A stretch of 64,000 nucleotides of DNA from NCBI GenBank assembly GCA_024305745.1, contig JAHRBS010000012.1, positions 2,733,001-2,797,000 on the forward strand. Reading direction: 5' to 3'. Positions 12,759 to 24,452 of this stretch are shown here, piece by piece. Below the pieces are notes generated by a model. That model saw only the letters and a list, made by a program, of their open reading frames with translations. It did not search any database and was not told the origin of the DNA. How positions within the stretch are numbered: position 1 is the stretch's first letter; each line of letters starts with the position of its first letter. Both the position numbers and the translations under genes were made by a program. Source of the stretch: Polyporus tsugae. Taxonomy: Eukaryota; Basidiomycota; Agaricomycetes; Polyporales; Polyporaceae.

Positions 12759-13964
12759 TCATGACCTCAGTCTGTGCAGGCGACGATGTGTGACATCGCC
12801 TGAAATTGTACCAATTGAGTGACGTTGCATCTCGGAACAGATGCTGCGTGGCGAATAATCTTTCCAAAGGCAGCTGGACGGGACGGGAAGCGACCACGCA
12901 AGGCCGCATGGGCTCCTTCTCACCGAGCGACAAGCCGAGAATAGCAGAGTGTGGGTTACGAAGGACGCACACTATGCGGAGGGTGACCGACAGAACTCCA
13001 CCCCAGCACGACCACATTGGAGTTGAAAGATCCAGACATTGCAGGTCACGCACCTGGATTCCAAAGGCTCAGAGTACACTCGCTTTCTGGCTACGAGAGA
13101 GATGACACACATGGTTGCTCCGCTTTGATTCTTTCGCCGCATGTCATGACAACAGGACGAGCTCAAATGCTCACGCCCGAAAATACCGTGGCGACTCGGA
13201 AATGGGCTGAGCAGTTTGTGTCGACATCCATATACGTGCTAGTGGAGGAATTAATGTTCGGAGAAGCGACTTGTTTGTCCACTAGTTCGCAGCGGAATGT
13301 AGAGAGCAGTCGTAGCCGCAACTCGATAGAGTTGCAAAGGAAGGGAGGAAAAGAGGTGGTGCCATGGTGGTGCCGTAAAGAGAACGGGGAAGCACTGCGC
13401 TGACTCACGTGGCTGTTGTCGGAAATGATGGAAGCGAAAGACGCCGGCAAGTTGGACTCGACAAAGATGAACTTCAACTGGTTCGGGACTTCCAGCAGAC
13501 GTCGCACACGAATATAAAACAATACGATGCAGATGAGAATTGCTCGCTGCCTAATGAAAACAGCGGAGCTAATCCGATTACATCGGGACGAAGCAATAGG
13601 CACTAGTGACTTACAGTATAACCAATAACACAACAGAAGGTATGTAACAGAAATGCTAGAAATACATACAGGGCACGATGAAGGGGATACTATAGATATA
13701 TGAGGGATCCGGACCTGATGCAATGCGAGGAATAAACTTCGGGGTATGTACAGCTTGAAGATATAGATATAGTGATGTGAATGCAAGTGTCCGATAATGT
13801 GATGATGCCGAGACAAGAGATGAGACGAGATCCAAAAGGAACCAGGACATACAATGCGAAGGGAGAGGACGAGAGGAGACAGAGATGAGAGGAAGGGAAG
13901 GAAACCCGAATCCGAGGAAGGACACCAAGCCAGAGCCACAGCGCCGCTGTCCACCACATCCCCT
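12759..13964. other. Intergenic, no gene recognised
   Basis: Chitinase upstream sequence and the 3' flank of the zinc-finger gene. A 285-codon minus-strand ORF at 13163-14020 is made of low-complexity Ser/His/Ile-rich sequence and overlaps the end of the zinc-finger gene in another frame. I treat it as spurious. Confidence 0.45.
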
Positions 13965-15356
13965 TTACAGGCCGTAGTATTCGTTGAAAGAGGGATCGCT
14001 CGGGGATGGCATACCCGCAAACATGTTGAAGTCCGGCGACGCCGTCGACTCGCGCGACGACCACGGCGACGGGTAGCTTCCCCAGCCCGTCCCCTGGCCC
14101 GGGCCGTAGAAGCACGGCGACGACGTGAGCCCAGCGTTGGCCATGGTCACCTGCTCAAGCGTGGGCGACATGGTGGGGGCGGGGATCATGAGCATGCTGG
14201 GGTCGATGGTCTCGTTGATCGCTGGAAGGGGGAGAGAGGCCGCGGTGAAGGTGAAGTCGAAGTCCGCCATCTGCGGGCCGAACGTCCAGCTGTTCACGAC
14301 TGCCGTCTGCGGCTCGGCGTTGAAAAGGGCCTCGAGGTTGCCGGGTTGGACGGGCCGGGTGATGTAGGAGGGGAGAGAGGGGGGGTCCACGAAGCTCGTG
14401 CCGGCGGCGGGCTGCGACTGCATGTAGAGTTGGTCGTTCGGGAGGCAGCCGAAGCCGAGGTCCCAGTCGGAAACAGTGACGGGACGGACCTCAGAGGGCT
14501 GGTCGTTCGGGAGGGTGTGTAATGAGCTCCAGTCGATCTTCTCCTCCAGTTTGACCGCGGATCCCGCCGACGTCGCCTTCGTCTTCGAGGAGCGGTGAGA
14601 CGAGCCAGAGAGGGAGGGATAAGGCGCTGAACATGAACTGTTGGGGGTAGGCTTCGATCGCTTCGGGCGATGAGTAGGAAGCCTCGCCATGTCGTCGCCG
14701 TTGGCTTGCCGCTTGCTGCCCCGGACATACTTCGAGTTGGGAAACTTCTTACCCACAGGAGTGGCTTCCTTGATCAACGCCTCGTCGTGTCCAGGCTCGA
14801 AGCCATGCTTCGCACTCCTGTGGCGGATCAGACCGGACTGATCTGAGTAAGTGTGGTCGCAGGCGGATATATTGCGATTAGCATCGACCCAAAAGTGTGG
14901 GCAGCTGTATCGCATGCGTTCGCTAGAGACCCACCCATGTTAGCGCAATGCACAAAACAGTGAACGACACTGCTCGCTACTCACTGTACTGCTCTGTGGT
15001 GGCTTCTCAGGTTGCCAAGTTGAGCGAAGCCCCACGGGTGTTCACAGCCAGGTACCTTACAATAGTGGAGGCTAGGGACACCTTTAAGTCACCACATCAT
15101 TGGAAAAACACAGTTAACCACGTACCGTTCACCCGTGTGAAGTTGCATGTGACGCTGAAAATCGCCCTTGCGTGATACGGAGCCGTCGCAGAGGGGGCAG
15201 AAGTACTGAACGGAGAGTAGACCCGTCAGCCCGCGTAAATGCGATCCAGATGGCATGCAGACGTACTCGGGTGACCTCAACTCCGTTCTCGAACCAGGTT
15301 TTTTCTATGCAAGAAACCGAGTTGTTGTGGTTGGGTTCTGAGCGGATGGGAGCCAT
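13965..15356 (-). CDS. C2H2 zinc-finger protein, probable transcription factor
   Basis: Three exons: 15356-15267, 15205-15126 and 14922-13965, giving 375 residues. A short acidic/polar head leads to a classic C2H2 finger at residues 31-57 (YFCPLCDGSVSRKGDFQRHM, then QLHTGER). A second, atypical finger follows with a long Cys-Cys spacing (SCPHFWVDANRNISACDHTY) and a normal His pair (LIRHRSAKH). The rest is low-complexity, with a basic patch (RPKRSKP) that could act as a nuclear signal and a Pro/Ser-rich C-terminus ending NEYYGL. Both fingers span intron junctions, and their restoration supports the model. The target genes are unknown. Confidence 0.8.
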
Positions 15357-15522
15357 GGCGAGTGGGGGGTATGAGGATAGAGGGAGGTGCAGCTGGTAAC
15401 GGGAGGGAGGTGGTTCTCGACGACGAGAAGAGTGTTCGGGAGGAAGCAGAGGTGTTGAGAGGCGGGAGAGCTCGACTGTAGAGGGTCGGGGATGCCTTCC
15501 TATCAGCCCAAGCACCCCCCGC

Positions 15523-15528
15523 TTTATA
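15523..15528 (-). promoter_or_regulatory. TATA box of the zinc-finger gene
   Basis: TATAAA on the minus strand within GCTATAAAGC, about 167 nt upstream of the start codon. Confidence 0.45.
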
Positions 15529-17381
15529 GCGGCTCATCCTGCATCCAATTGCCTCTCGATTGCTTCTTGGACGAGCAGCGATTGCTTTTCGCCATCTATG
15601 GCAGTTCGCAATCACGACCAAACATCCACACCGCGGCGGCCCAGACGTGCCGCCTCGTGGCCTACCGTACATGGCAAATGTCTTAGATACTTGTTTGCTG
15701 TTGTCTGTTGCCATCTATTTGTCAGTTTATTTGTTCCCGCCGCTCGCTCTGAAACCTTACCATACTAAGCAGGTCTTCCTCTGGCCCATATATGCTGCTG
15801 TTTGGTTCGTCTCATACCTATCCGCACCCCCCACTGCCCGCAGTGGCACCCCTTCCTAGGGACGTCTCTAGAATTCGTTGCGGCACCGCATCCTCAACTA
15901 GGTGGCCAAGCAGGCCTCCCTTCCCGTCCTTCGAACATAAGTATCAACGGGCTTGTTGGACATGACATTGGCTCTGGACACACCGTCATACTTCCCCACC
16001 GACGCCCGTCGACCTCCACTGGTGCGACGCGACGTCGACGAAGTATCCCTTCTGCACGTGATGTCCGGGCTCGACGCCCATTATTCACAGCTTTGGGTGA
16101 CAATTGGGACACGCAGCGGCTCGGCAACGTGGCGATTTTGCGTATGGAGCGCTTTGGCCGGCTGGCCATGTCAACCAATGTTTGTCGCCGTCCACAAAGC
16201 GGATGTCCGTGAGATCATCTCTGTGTGTTCTTTCCTTTGTTTCCAATTAGCACTGACTTCTATGCAGAACATGGATGGTGTGCCTTTACCGGGAATAGGG
16301 GTCCGATTGAGGCGAGGTCTTTTCAGAGCGTCCTGCCCGTTTTGGCAAAATAGCGGTCGACGCCGTGCACGATGCTGCGGATGGCTCCAGACGGTACCTG
16401 GGGAGCCCACGGACCATGTCGGACAGGACTGTCGGGAGGGAGGCGGGAGTCGGGACGGTCGAGGTTGAAAACAAAAAGCGCATCACGAAACGGGCGGCGC
16501 TTGCCCCGATTTGGTCGCCGGGCTTCGCGGTCCGGCTGATCATCAACGACTCCGAGTCCGATGCTACGGACACGGTGTCTTGTTATTGACCACCATGCAC
16601 TTTCAGTCCAGTTCAACCAACATTCGTATGAATCGTATTGCTTTCACTAACGACTATACCATGGTTGGCTGTATATGCGCGGGACAGTAGTGTATTCCGA
16701 CAAGGATTGATCGATCTGCGGTCTAAGATGCAATTGCGGAAAGGATGTAAGTACGGTCTTGATCTAGTAGCCGAGGACTGAGTACTGAGCACTGAAATCT
16801 CTGCCACTGCCCAGGTGTACGATATGTTTGGACCAAAAGCGCCTCAACCCCATTCGCAAGGCTAGGGCGCTATATAATCGACGACGTGCGTTCCCCATAC
16901 CTCCCCTGGCATGTACGTCGTCATAAAAGCACCGAGCTTAATGTACTTACACGGCGGTTCGTGCCATCGGTACGTTGGAAAGTGGACCAGTCGGGACGTC
17001 CTTTACTAACACTGTAGTGGGACCACCGTAGCCATAGTCTGGCCTTCTTCCCAATGGTCCCATGAACCGCGTGCAACGACCGCCCCGTCCCTGCGTCGAC
17101 GGCTGTCACGAAGCGGAATTGTCATGTATCCGGTATGTGATGTATTCTAACACCCGGTAGTCGTCATGAACGGCTGAAGTCCGAGGACGTATCTACAGCA
17201 GCACTAATACTCGGGCAGTACAGTACATCCGACGAGTGTAGTCTATCCGAGGCCGGCAGTCAGCCCTTGTCAACACGCCCGCACTGTACCCAATCCTCAT
17301 ACGGCCCGTCACTATGGGCGCACAGTAGGATGTGGGACTTGGCGAATATTTTCGACGAAGTCCCCCACCCGGGCCTCGGGG
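15529..17381. other. 1.8 kb without a confidently recognised gene
   Basis: Two overlapping plus-strand ORFs (15953-16468, and one ending TGA at 16587) and a minus-strand ORF at 16286-16573 compete here. The plus frame ending at 16587 reads FGKIAVDAVHDAADGS and LIINDSESDATDTVSCY, which looks protein-like. It could be the last exon of an unrecognised gene, but no family match or start was found. The rest looks non-coding. Confidence 0.3.
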
Positions 17382-17389
17382 TATAAAAG
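17382..17389 (+). promoter_or_regulatory. TATA box of the HAD phosphatase gene
   Basis: Strong TATAAAAG 110-117 nt upstream of the start codon, followed by a C/A-rich leader, as in highly expressed fungal genes. Confidence 0.65.
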
Positions 17390-17498
17390 GAGCCCGTTTG
17401 CGCTGCTAAGCCCCCACCAAAACATTCGCCCCCGCCTATCTACCAACACACAAAGCATACACTCACTTCATCACCACATAATAAACATATCTAACAAC

Positions 17499-18623
17499 AT
17501 GGAGGCTATCTTCTTCGCCGACGCCGTCCTCTTCGACATGGTAAGTACCTCTCCGGTTCCTTCGTCCAGTCTCCTACTAACACAACGCACCCACCAGGAC
17601 GGTACCCTGACCGACTCCATCGCCGCCGTCGAGGCTGCATGGGCTAAGGTCGCCCTCGATATCGGCCAGGACCCCGCCCACGTCATCGCCGCCACCCACG
17701 GCAAGCGTGCCGTCGACAACCTCGCCCAGTTCAAGCCCCACATCAAGGCGCACGAGATGGACGCCGCGGTCCAGGCGTTCGAGGAGTCCATCCTCTTCTT
17801 CGCCGACGCCTACGCCAAGCACGGCCCCAGCTCCCGCGAGATATCGCCCATCTCGTCCGGAGAAGCGACCCCCTCGCTCGCATCCTCGCGCTCGTCAAGC
17901 TTCGGGTCCGAGTCCTCGCCGCCATCGGAGCGTGGGCGCTCGTCTTCTCCTTATCGCCCGGCGTTCGTGCGTCGCCTCGCCACCCTCCTTGTATGCCACG
18001 TTTCCAGAGATGCAACCGTCGAGATTGAAGAGAATGAGGGTATCCACGAACCTGCTGTTGAATGGAGAATGGAGCCCGAGAAGAAGCATTTGCTCGAGGC
18101 GTGGCAGATCGAGGCTGCGGCCGTCGACCGCTCGGTGCGCATCCTGCCTGGGGTGAAGAGGCTCATGGACTCGATCCCCGAGGGCCGCTGCGCCGTTGCG
18201 ACGTCTGGCGCAAAGACATATGGTGCGTCTTTATTCCAACTGACCACGCTCCCATGGACAGTTGCTGACGCACCGTCCTCCGTCTCAGCGTACGGCTGTA
18301 TGACGCGCGTCGGCATCGTGCCTCCCACCGTGACCATCACCGCCGACGACAAGCGTCTCAAGGCGGGCAAGCCTGCGCCCGACCCGTTCCTTCTCGCCGC
18401 GAAGGAGCTCGGGTACGACGCGACGCGGTGTGTCGTGTTCGAGGACTCGCCCTCTGGTATTCGTGTGGGGGTCGCGTCTGGGGCGACGGTGATTGCGTTG
18501 TGCACGAGCCACGAGAGGTCTAAGATCGAGGATTGCGGCGCGCATTTCATTGTCGATACGATGGAGCAGGTGCGGGTCGTCGTTGAGGGTGAGTGGTTGA
18601 AGTTCGTCATCTCGCAGGAGTAG
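17499..18623 (+). CDS. HAD-superfamily sugar/glycerol-phosphate phosphatase (GPP/DOG type)
   Basis: Hydrolyses small phosphate esters, most likely glycerol-3-phosphate or a sugar phosphate, in the cytosol. Three exons (17499-17540, 17598-18222 and 18289-18623) give 333 residues. Motif I is FDMDGTLTDS, with nucleophile Asp13 and Asp15, split by intron 1. Motif II is VATSGAKTY, split by intron 2. Motif III is KAGKPAPDP and motif IV FEDSPSGI. GPP enzymes are nearer 250 residues. The excess is a Ser-rich insert around residues 105-165 (SSSFGSESSPPSERGRSSS) between the cap and the phosphatase core. The insert has no stops and no good intron signals. I believe similar inserts occur in agaricomycete homologues. 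A strong TATA box suggests high expression. Confidence 0.9.
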   Translation: MEAIFFADAVLFDMVSTSPVPSSSLLLTQRTHQDGTLTDSIAAVEAAWAKVALDIGQDPAHVIAATHGKRAVDNLAQFKPHIKAHEMDAAVQAFEESILFFADAYAKHGPSSREISPISSGEATPSLASSRSSSFGSESSPPSERGRSSSPYRPAFVRRLATLLVCHVSRDATVEIEENEGIHEPAVEWRMEPEKKHLLEAWQIEAAAVDRSVRILPGVKRLMDSIPEGRCAVATSGAKTYGASLFQLTTLPWTVADAPSSVSAYGCMTRVGIVPPTVTITADDKRLKAGKPAPDPFLLAAKELGYDATRCVVFEDSPSGIRVGVASGATVIALCTSHERSKIEDCGAHFIVDTMEQVRVVVEGEWLKFVISQE

Positions 18624-19247
18624 ATTCGGATGTTGCGCTATCTGAACGAGTCGGACATGTCGGACACGCTCGCGCCCCGGAGGCGTATGGACTTGATATT
18701 TGAAGTGTGATTAGTATCATTCTGAGTCCCGAACATTGTCAGAACATGTACATACGTCGAACCGTCTTGGATGACTTGACTATGCCATGGACAATATTAA
18801 TGTGTGCGACTCCAACCGGAACGTATGTCCCCAGCAAGTCCCTCGACTATGAGATTGATCTAGTAGGACGGAGATGGCAGCGCGACGCCACGCAGCACTA
18901 ACGCATGCCATGGGCGCATCGAGGTCCGTGTCCCATCTATGTATGCCATTTCTTGATGCTCGTCAGGGACCCCGTACAGGGCGGACCTGTGTAGAGCCAA
19001 TGGCGCTCATATGGATATCATAGAGCGTAGGGACAGCGAAGCACGGTGCTCACCTGGCGAAGTCTCTGCCACAGGTAGCACTGGTTGTTCACGGCCTATG
19101 GCACCGATCGTATTGAATGCCTCTCTGGGACAGTTTAGAGGCTTATACAGAGAAGAATGGGGATAATGATAGACAGCTAGCGACACAATGGAGAAAGCGA
19201 AACAAATATGCCGTTACCATAACGATGATGAACCAGGAGACGACCGA
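18624..19247. other. Intergenic, no gene recognised
   Basis: About 620 bp holding the 3' ends of the convergent HAD phosphatase gene and the unknown minus-strand gene. No repeat or RNA gene seen. Confidence 0.45.
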
Positions 19248-20005
19248 TTAAAACTGGTGATGCATAACGCAAAAAGTCAACATACAGGTGTCTGCGGCCA
19301 TGTGATATGCGCGACATACCTTCAGTCGCCGATCAAGGTACCATTTGAGCTCAGACTCCAAAGGATACTCCATAGCGTCCAAGAAGTCGCAAACTTGAAC
19401 CCACTTCTCCCGTGTGGTGCTCGCCATTTCGTGGTTGGTCCAGAAGGTGAGGATGGGGGTGGGGTGACCCCACACTGACTTAATGTGCATCGTGAGGCCC
19501 GACCTCTTCTCAAACCACTCCACCAGTCTCAGCCATGTCCCATACGCGTCAAAGTCTCCGGGCTTGAGCTTCAGGTTACGGTGCGTCATATAGACCGCGA
19601 CCCCAATCCGCCGGGAATACGGGAACACCAGTCCAGGGTCAAAGGGTACTCCGTACCAACATAGAGGGAGCTTAGTGGGGTCGTCCACATCGACGTCGAG
19701 TGGGTCGAGCCATGGCGGGATGACGGTGCGTGGGAGTACGCTCCGGATGATATTCTCCTATGTCGTGGGTCACTTGGGGCTGAAAAGGGTGGAGGAAAGG
19801 AACTTACACCCCAAATAAACTTACGCAGTCTCAACTTGGGTAACTCCGAGGACTCCTGTGCATCAGGTGCGGATGAGGAAGATAAGGAGCTGGTGGGATT
19901 TGGATCGACCGTCGAATTCTCGCTGGAGAGGGGTAACGGGAGGGGAAGAGGTGGTTCTGAGCAAGGTTCTGGTTGCGCTGGTTGGGATTCGGTCGTCGCG
20001 GCCAT
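19248..20005 (-). CDS. Unknown protein, basidiomycete-type hypothetical
   Basis: I do not recognise a family. Exon 1 (20005-19808) encodes a low-complexity head (MAATTESQPAQPEPC, poly-Leu/Pro, Ser runs). Exon 2 begins at 19757 in phase and encodes a compact Trp/Tyr-rich domain (LPLCWYGVPFDPG, FDAYGTWLRLVEWFEKRSGL, PTPILTFWTNHEM). A good donor, GTATGT, lies after RRLK at 19320. Splicing to the CACCAG acceptor at 19254 leaves a single Phe before the same TAA at 19248, giving 213 residues. Reading through gives a longer tail ending in the same stop. The spliced form is more likely. Function unknown. Confidence 0.6.
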
Positions 20006-20411
20006 TGTGGTCCAGCACTCGGAGTTGTCCGATGCAGAAGCACTGCAAGCGCCAAACGCGCGCCAAACTTACCCAAAACTCATTCCGATCTTGCTATGCA
20101 TGACGCTTGCTCGAACCTCATACTCTACACGCGAGACAATAGTACTGCTCTGCGGGGTAGAGGCTATCAAGAGATGGCACCACTGGCACCACACTTGCTG
20201 GACGGCCTCCACAGTGACCCCCGACTCTTGGCCTTCGGCTATGGCACTCAGAGAAAGCTGAAGACAGTCAACGTGTAACAGGTGATAGCAGCAATGAAAC
20301 ATAGATGTGTTTAGAAAGGGCAGATAAGTGCACTACACTAGCAGGAAACAGTAAGCGTTGATCATGCACCGTCCTGGTGGGATCGGTGGATGCATATGTG
20401 AAGTTGTGAAT

Positions 20412-22254
20412 CTACGACAGAACAGTGAGATACGGCTTTACATCCTTGAATTCCCTCATCCGCTCCGTGTTCCCGACAGCCAGACCGGACGAGTTGCTCA
20501 ACTCAATCAACTCCAGACCTTCGAGTCGTCGAGCCCTCCCCTCCGGTCCAGCACGCAATATGTCCCAAGACTTTAAGCCAAAGGGGTGGATTTCGTAGCC
20601 GACCCATCGAAGAGACATGTTCGCAACGGCGAAAGTGCGGAGGTAGTTCTGGATGGTACCACCCGGGGCTTTCTTCGACATGTTGATGCCATAAGACCCG
20701 CGCACGGGCACGAACCTGACCAACAGGTGCGTAAGGGATGTGAAGGCGGGGAGCATCGCATTAATGGTCTCCTGTATATTATTCAACAGTATCAGCGCTC
20801 AGATCTGCTGGCCAACAAAACATCAATATTACTCACGAGCATGTTAATCACTCGCTGCTCGTCGGCGATACTGGACTCGGAGTCGGCGTGGAGGAGCAGC
20901 GTCAGACGCAGAACCGACACGGCAGACGGCCCGAAGTGCGAGTGCCAGCCAGCGGGTATCGAGATGGAGCGGGAGTCCATGTTGAGTCGCAGCTCCAGAA
21001 GGCTCGGGGAGGTGTCGGCCAGCACCAGTGCGACGTACGGCGCTTCTTTGCCGTCCCTGCCAGTGTCCAACGAGATCGAAAGGCATGACACTCGTTTCGA
21101 CAAGCAGAGGGAGTACAGGGTGGATGAATCATGGACCCAGATGGACGAAAGCGAGGGCCATGCTTCACAACCCTGCGAATCCCATTGGATCTTGTTGCGT
21201 GTCCGAGCATCGTCGAGCAGTTGACGGCTGGGGGGTCCATCGTGCTGAAAATGGAGTCTACTATTGTGGCGCAAGATAAGATGGGTGAGGTTTGGGAATG
21301 CTGCCGTCGCATCGGCTACAAATGTTTCGGTGGTGGTGTCCCGTATTGCGAGCTTCCGCGCCTGTGGAAAGGGAGTGTCGACAGGCGTGCATCCGTGGAT
21401 GTCGAGCTCCATCAGCGAGCGAGGGAGCCCTTCGAGAGAGACAGACGTAACGTGAAAGTTTGTGACGCGGTGGGAATACTTTAGGAATGTGATGCTACGC
21501 AAAGGGAGGAGAGCGAATCTGCGCAAAATGTTGACGTCGGTATCATAGGGTGTGGGTACGGTCAAGTCCTCCAGGTGATGCAGCGACGATCCGATGGTGT
21601 TCATGAGAAGGGAATAGGATATGTCTCTCAAGAACCATCGATCAATGCGAAGTCGTCGCACGTTGTGGCAATGGCGCAGGACGTCCAGGAACGCGTTGGA
21701 CCACTGTTTCCGGATAGGAATAAACCGAGGGTCGAAGAAGTATTTCTCGTCTTCTAGTGTAGTGCTGTATACTGTAATCCAGAGCTCCTTTATGAGGTGC
21801 TGACGAGATGAAGGGCCAGCATTGATGCGGAGGAACCGACAGAACGAGGGAAGTATGCGAAGTCGTGCTGAGCAACTGTCGGATAGAAGAGTCCTGGAGC
21901 GTACACAGAGAGGGAGCAGGCAAGCATCGAGGAAATATCGACATGTCCTCATGAGAATAGATAGGTCTTGTGTCGAAAGAAAAGCCATGATGGAGCTTTG
22001 TACGTCGATGTTCACGGTGGTTAAGCGGTTGGGGCGAGGAGGATCTGGGGGGGATATGGTGGAAGCCTACCCCAAAAGGTTAATATATCTCCACCACAGC
22101 AATTATATATGTCACCCACGTTCGATACCACATCGGTGAATGGGAAGCGGTTCGGGTCGCGGGTTATGGGGAACGTGTCTTGGATTGAAATGGAGAATTC
22201 AAACTTGAAGGCCGAGGGCAATGTACCTGCAGACCCCATTCCATGCGTAGCCAT
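20412..22254 (-). CDS. F-box-like protein with LRR-type C-terminus, tandem copy A
   Basis: Probable substrate adaptor for an SCF ubiquitin ligase. Three exons (22254-22120, 22066-20837 and 20771-20412), all phase 0, give 574 residues. The F-box-like segment is IMAFLSTQDLSILMRTCRYF. The following LRR-like region has repeated hydrophobic patterns (RRLRIDRWFL, LHHLEDLTVP, LPRSLMELDIHG, FPNLTHLILRH) and ends with LPAFTSLTHLLVRF. The first exon was found by aligning with copy B: the splice junction SN|ASTI and the downstream RPN(R/H)LTTVN(I/L)DVQ are shared, while the DNA around them has diverged. Copy B lies upstream in the same orientation, 408 bp away. The target is unknown. This family is hugely expanded in agaricomycetes. 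Confidence 0.8.
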
Positions 22255-22662
22255 GTATGCAATAGAACAGGTGATGGGAGTTGGAGGGCTGGATGGACTC
22301 GGAGTGTGCGATGCGACGTCTGGCTACCAGTGGTGGTAGTCACGGAAAGAACTTCAAAAAGCCTGTAAGCGCTCAAGGGTGCTCGGATATTCAACACGGG
22401 CGCTTACACTTCAACCACCAGGGACGAAGGATGCCGAAGACATAACTTGAACAAAAGCATAGACGCAATGGTACTTGGATTATCAAACATCCTATGAACC
22501 AAAGTTGGAGGGCTTGAATCTGAGCTGAACTTCAAGTTGTCGGGCACTAACTGTGCGAAACCACAACTTGAAGGGAAGCCAGGAAGTTCCAAACACTTTG
22601 GTAGTATCCGGCGCCGTCAGGGTCTGGAACAACATTGCGAGTGAGGGAGAAAACATGCAGCT

Positions 22663-24452
22663 TTAGCGTGACCACACAGTTGTGAGTAACGGCCTGACAT
22701 CCCTGAACGCATCCATCCCCTCCCTCCTCAAAACCTCCATGCCCACATTTTTGTTTGTCTTCATCCATAGGCTCAATTTCCCCTGACCCTCTTCGCTCCC
22801 TTCCGCACGAGAGTTCTCCCAGCACTGCAACCCCACATCATATACCTCAAACGCAACCCACTGAAGGGACCCGCACACCTTGGCAAAGAGGGGGAGATAC
22901 TTCTGCATCGCAGCTTCGACGGCCCAAGCTTCTTCCCGGAAGAGTGGAGGCCATTCGACGGCCGGATAGTACGGGGTTTGCATCGTTGTGAACTTGATAA
23001 GCATGTGGGTGAGGCTCGTGAACGCGGGGAGCATCGCGCAAAGATCGTCCTGAGTCCAATTGCGAACATACGCACGCGACGATATCAGCATGACAGTCCT
23101 CTCAATCAATGTTACGAAAATGTAGACACTTACGAACAGACCCTCCATGAGGTCGTCGTCCCAAGGGCGGTCGTAATTCTCCGTTTCGAAGAGAAGCTTC
23201 AGGCGCAGAACCGAAGAGGCTGACGGACCGAAGTGCGACTGCCAGTCGACCGGTGGTATGGGGAGGTCGCCGATGGCTACCCGAAGCTCCAGGAAAGTCG
23301 GAGAGGTGTCGGCCAGCACCGGCGCGACGTACACTTCTTCTCTCTCCTTCCTAAACCGGATCGAAATAGACGGTATTTGTCTCGAGAACCCCACAGTATA
23401 CAGCATACACAAATTGATGACCCAAACAGCGGACAGCGACGGCCATGCTTCGCGATACTGAGATTGCCATTGAATCTTGTTGTGTGTCCGAGCGCAGTGA
23501 ATAAGGGGATCTGGACCCAGATGAGTGCTATAGCACAGATCACCCCTAACATGTTGGCGCAAGATGAGCTGGGTTAGGTTGGGGAACGCAGCCGTCGCGT
23601 CGGCCACGAACGTGTCGGATGTCGCCACCCGTACGCCGAGCGTCTGGACCATCGGAAACGGGTCGTCGACCGGCGTGCACACGTCAATATCCAGCCTCAC
23701 CAGTGAGCGAGGAAGCCCTTCGAGGGGGACAGGCACATGGTCTAGGCGGGGGGAGATTTCGCTATATTTGAGAAATGCGAGGTTACGCAAAGGGAGGGGG
23801 GCGAGTTTGCGCAAAGTGTTGACCTCAGCATCTTGCAATCGGTGGGGCAAGTACAGCGTCAAGTCCTCGAGATATTCGAGCGAAGTGAGGGTGTTCACCA
23901 AAAGAGGAAGGGGGGTATCATCGTCGAACCATAGATCGATGCGGAGTCGTCGCAAGTTGGAACAATGGCGGAGGATATCCAGAAATGCAGCAGACCATTG
24001 CCATCATGCAGCAACAAAGCCCCTAACGCTTACGAGTTTGTTGAACTGATATTGGGTGTCGCCCACGGCAATCCAGACCTCTTTAATGAGGTGAGCGCGA
24101 GATGAAGGGCCGGCATTGATGCGCAGGAACCGGTGGAAAGATGGAAGACTCGCTAAGCCAATATCGTGAAGAAGGGCCCCGGAGCGTGCACAGAGAGACA
24201 GGAGGCAAGTGTCGAGGAAGTACCGACAAGTCCTCATGAGGGCTGATAGGTCGTGCATGGAGAGGAATGCCATGATGTGGGTCTGTACGTCCAGGTTCAC
24301 GGTGGTTAAGTGATTAGGACGACGAGCATTCGACGATGTGATGGTGGAGGCCTGGCCGAGAAGATCATTGGACCGCCCTCAAAATGTTTGGATATTCCAC
24401 TCACATTCGAGACCCCACGAGTGGCCGGAAAGCGGTTCGGGTCGCGTGTCAT
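22663..24452 (-). pseudogene. F-box-like protein with LRR-type C-terminus, tandem copy B, interrupted by an in-frame TGA
   Basis: Paralogue of copy A with the same three-exon layout: 24452-24405, 24351-23134 and 23049-22663, all phase 0. The frame stays open for 406 codons of exon 2 except one TGA at 24006-24004. Copy A reads FIPIRKQW at the corresponding place and copy B reads FVAA-stop-WQW, so the stop aligns with an Arg codon and a CGA-to-TGA change is the simplest origin. Everything after it stays in frame and conserved (RRLRIDLWF, LPRSLVRLDID, LPAFTSLTHMLIKF). No intron fits, because no AG acceptor lies nearby downstream. It is therefore a recent pseudogene, a sequence error or a read-through gene. 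An unbroken ORF resumes at 23955. Confidence 0.75.

Noticed and set aside
13163..14020. 285-codon minus-strand ORF
   Set aside because: Low-complexity Ser/His/Ile-rich translation with no motif. It overlaps the end of the zinc-finger gene in another frame and covers its 3' UTR.
20586..21224. 212-codon plus-strand ORF
   Set aside because: Antisense to the well-supported F-box copy A.
23955..23957. Start of a separate gene at the ORF after the TGA in F-box copy B
   Set aside because: The sequence before it is in the same frame and homologous to copy A, so the ORF is the second half of one interrupted gene.
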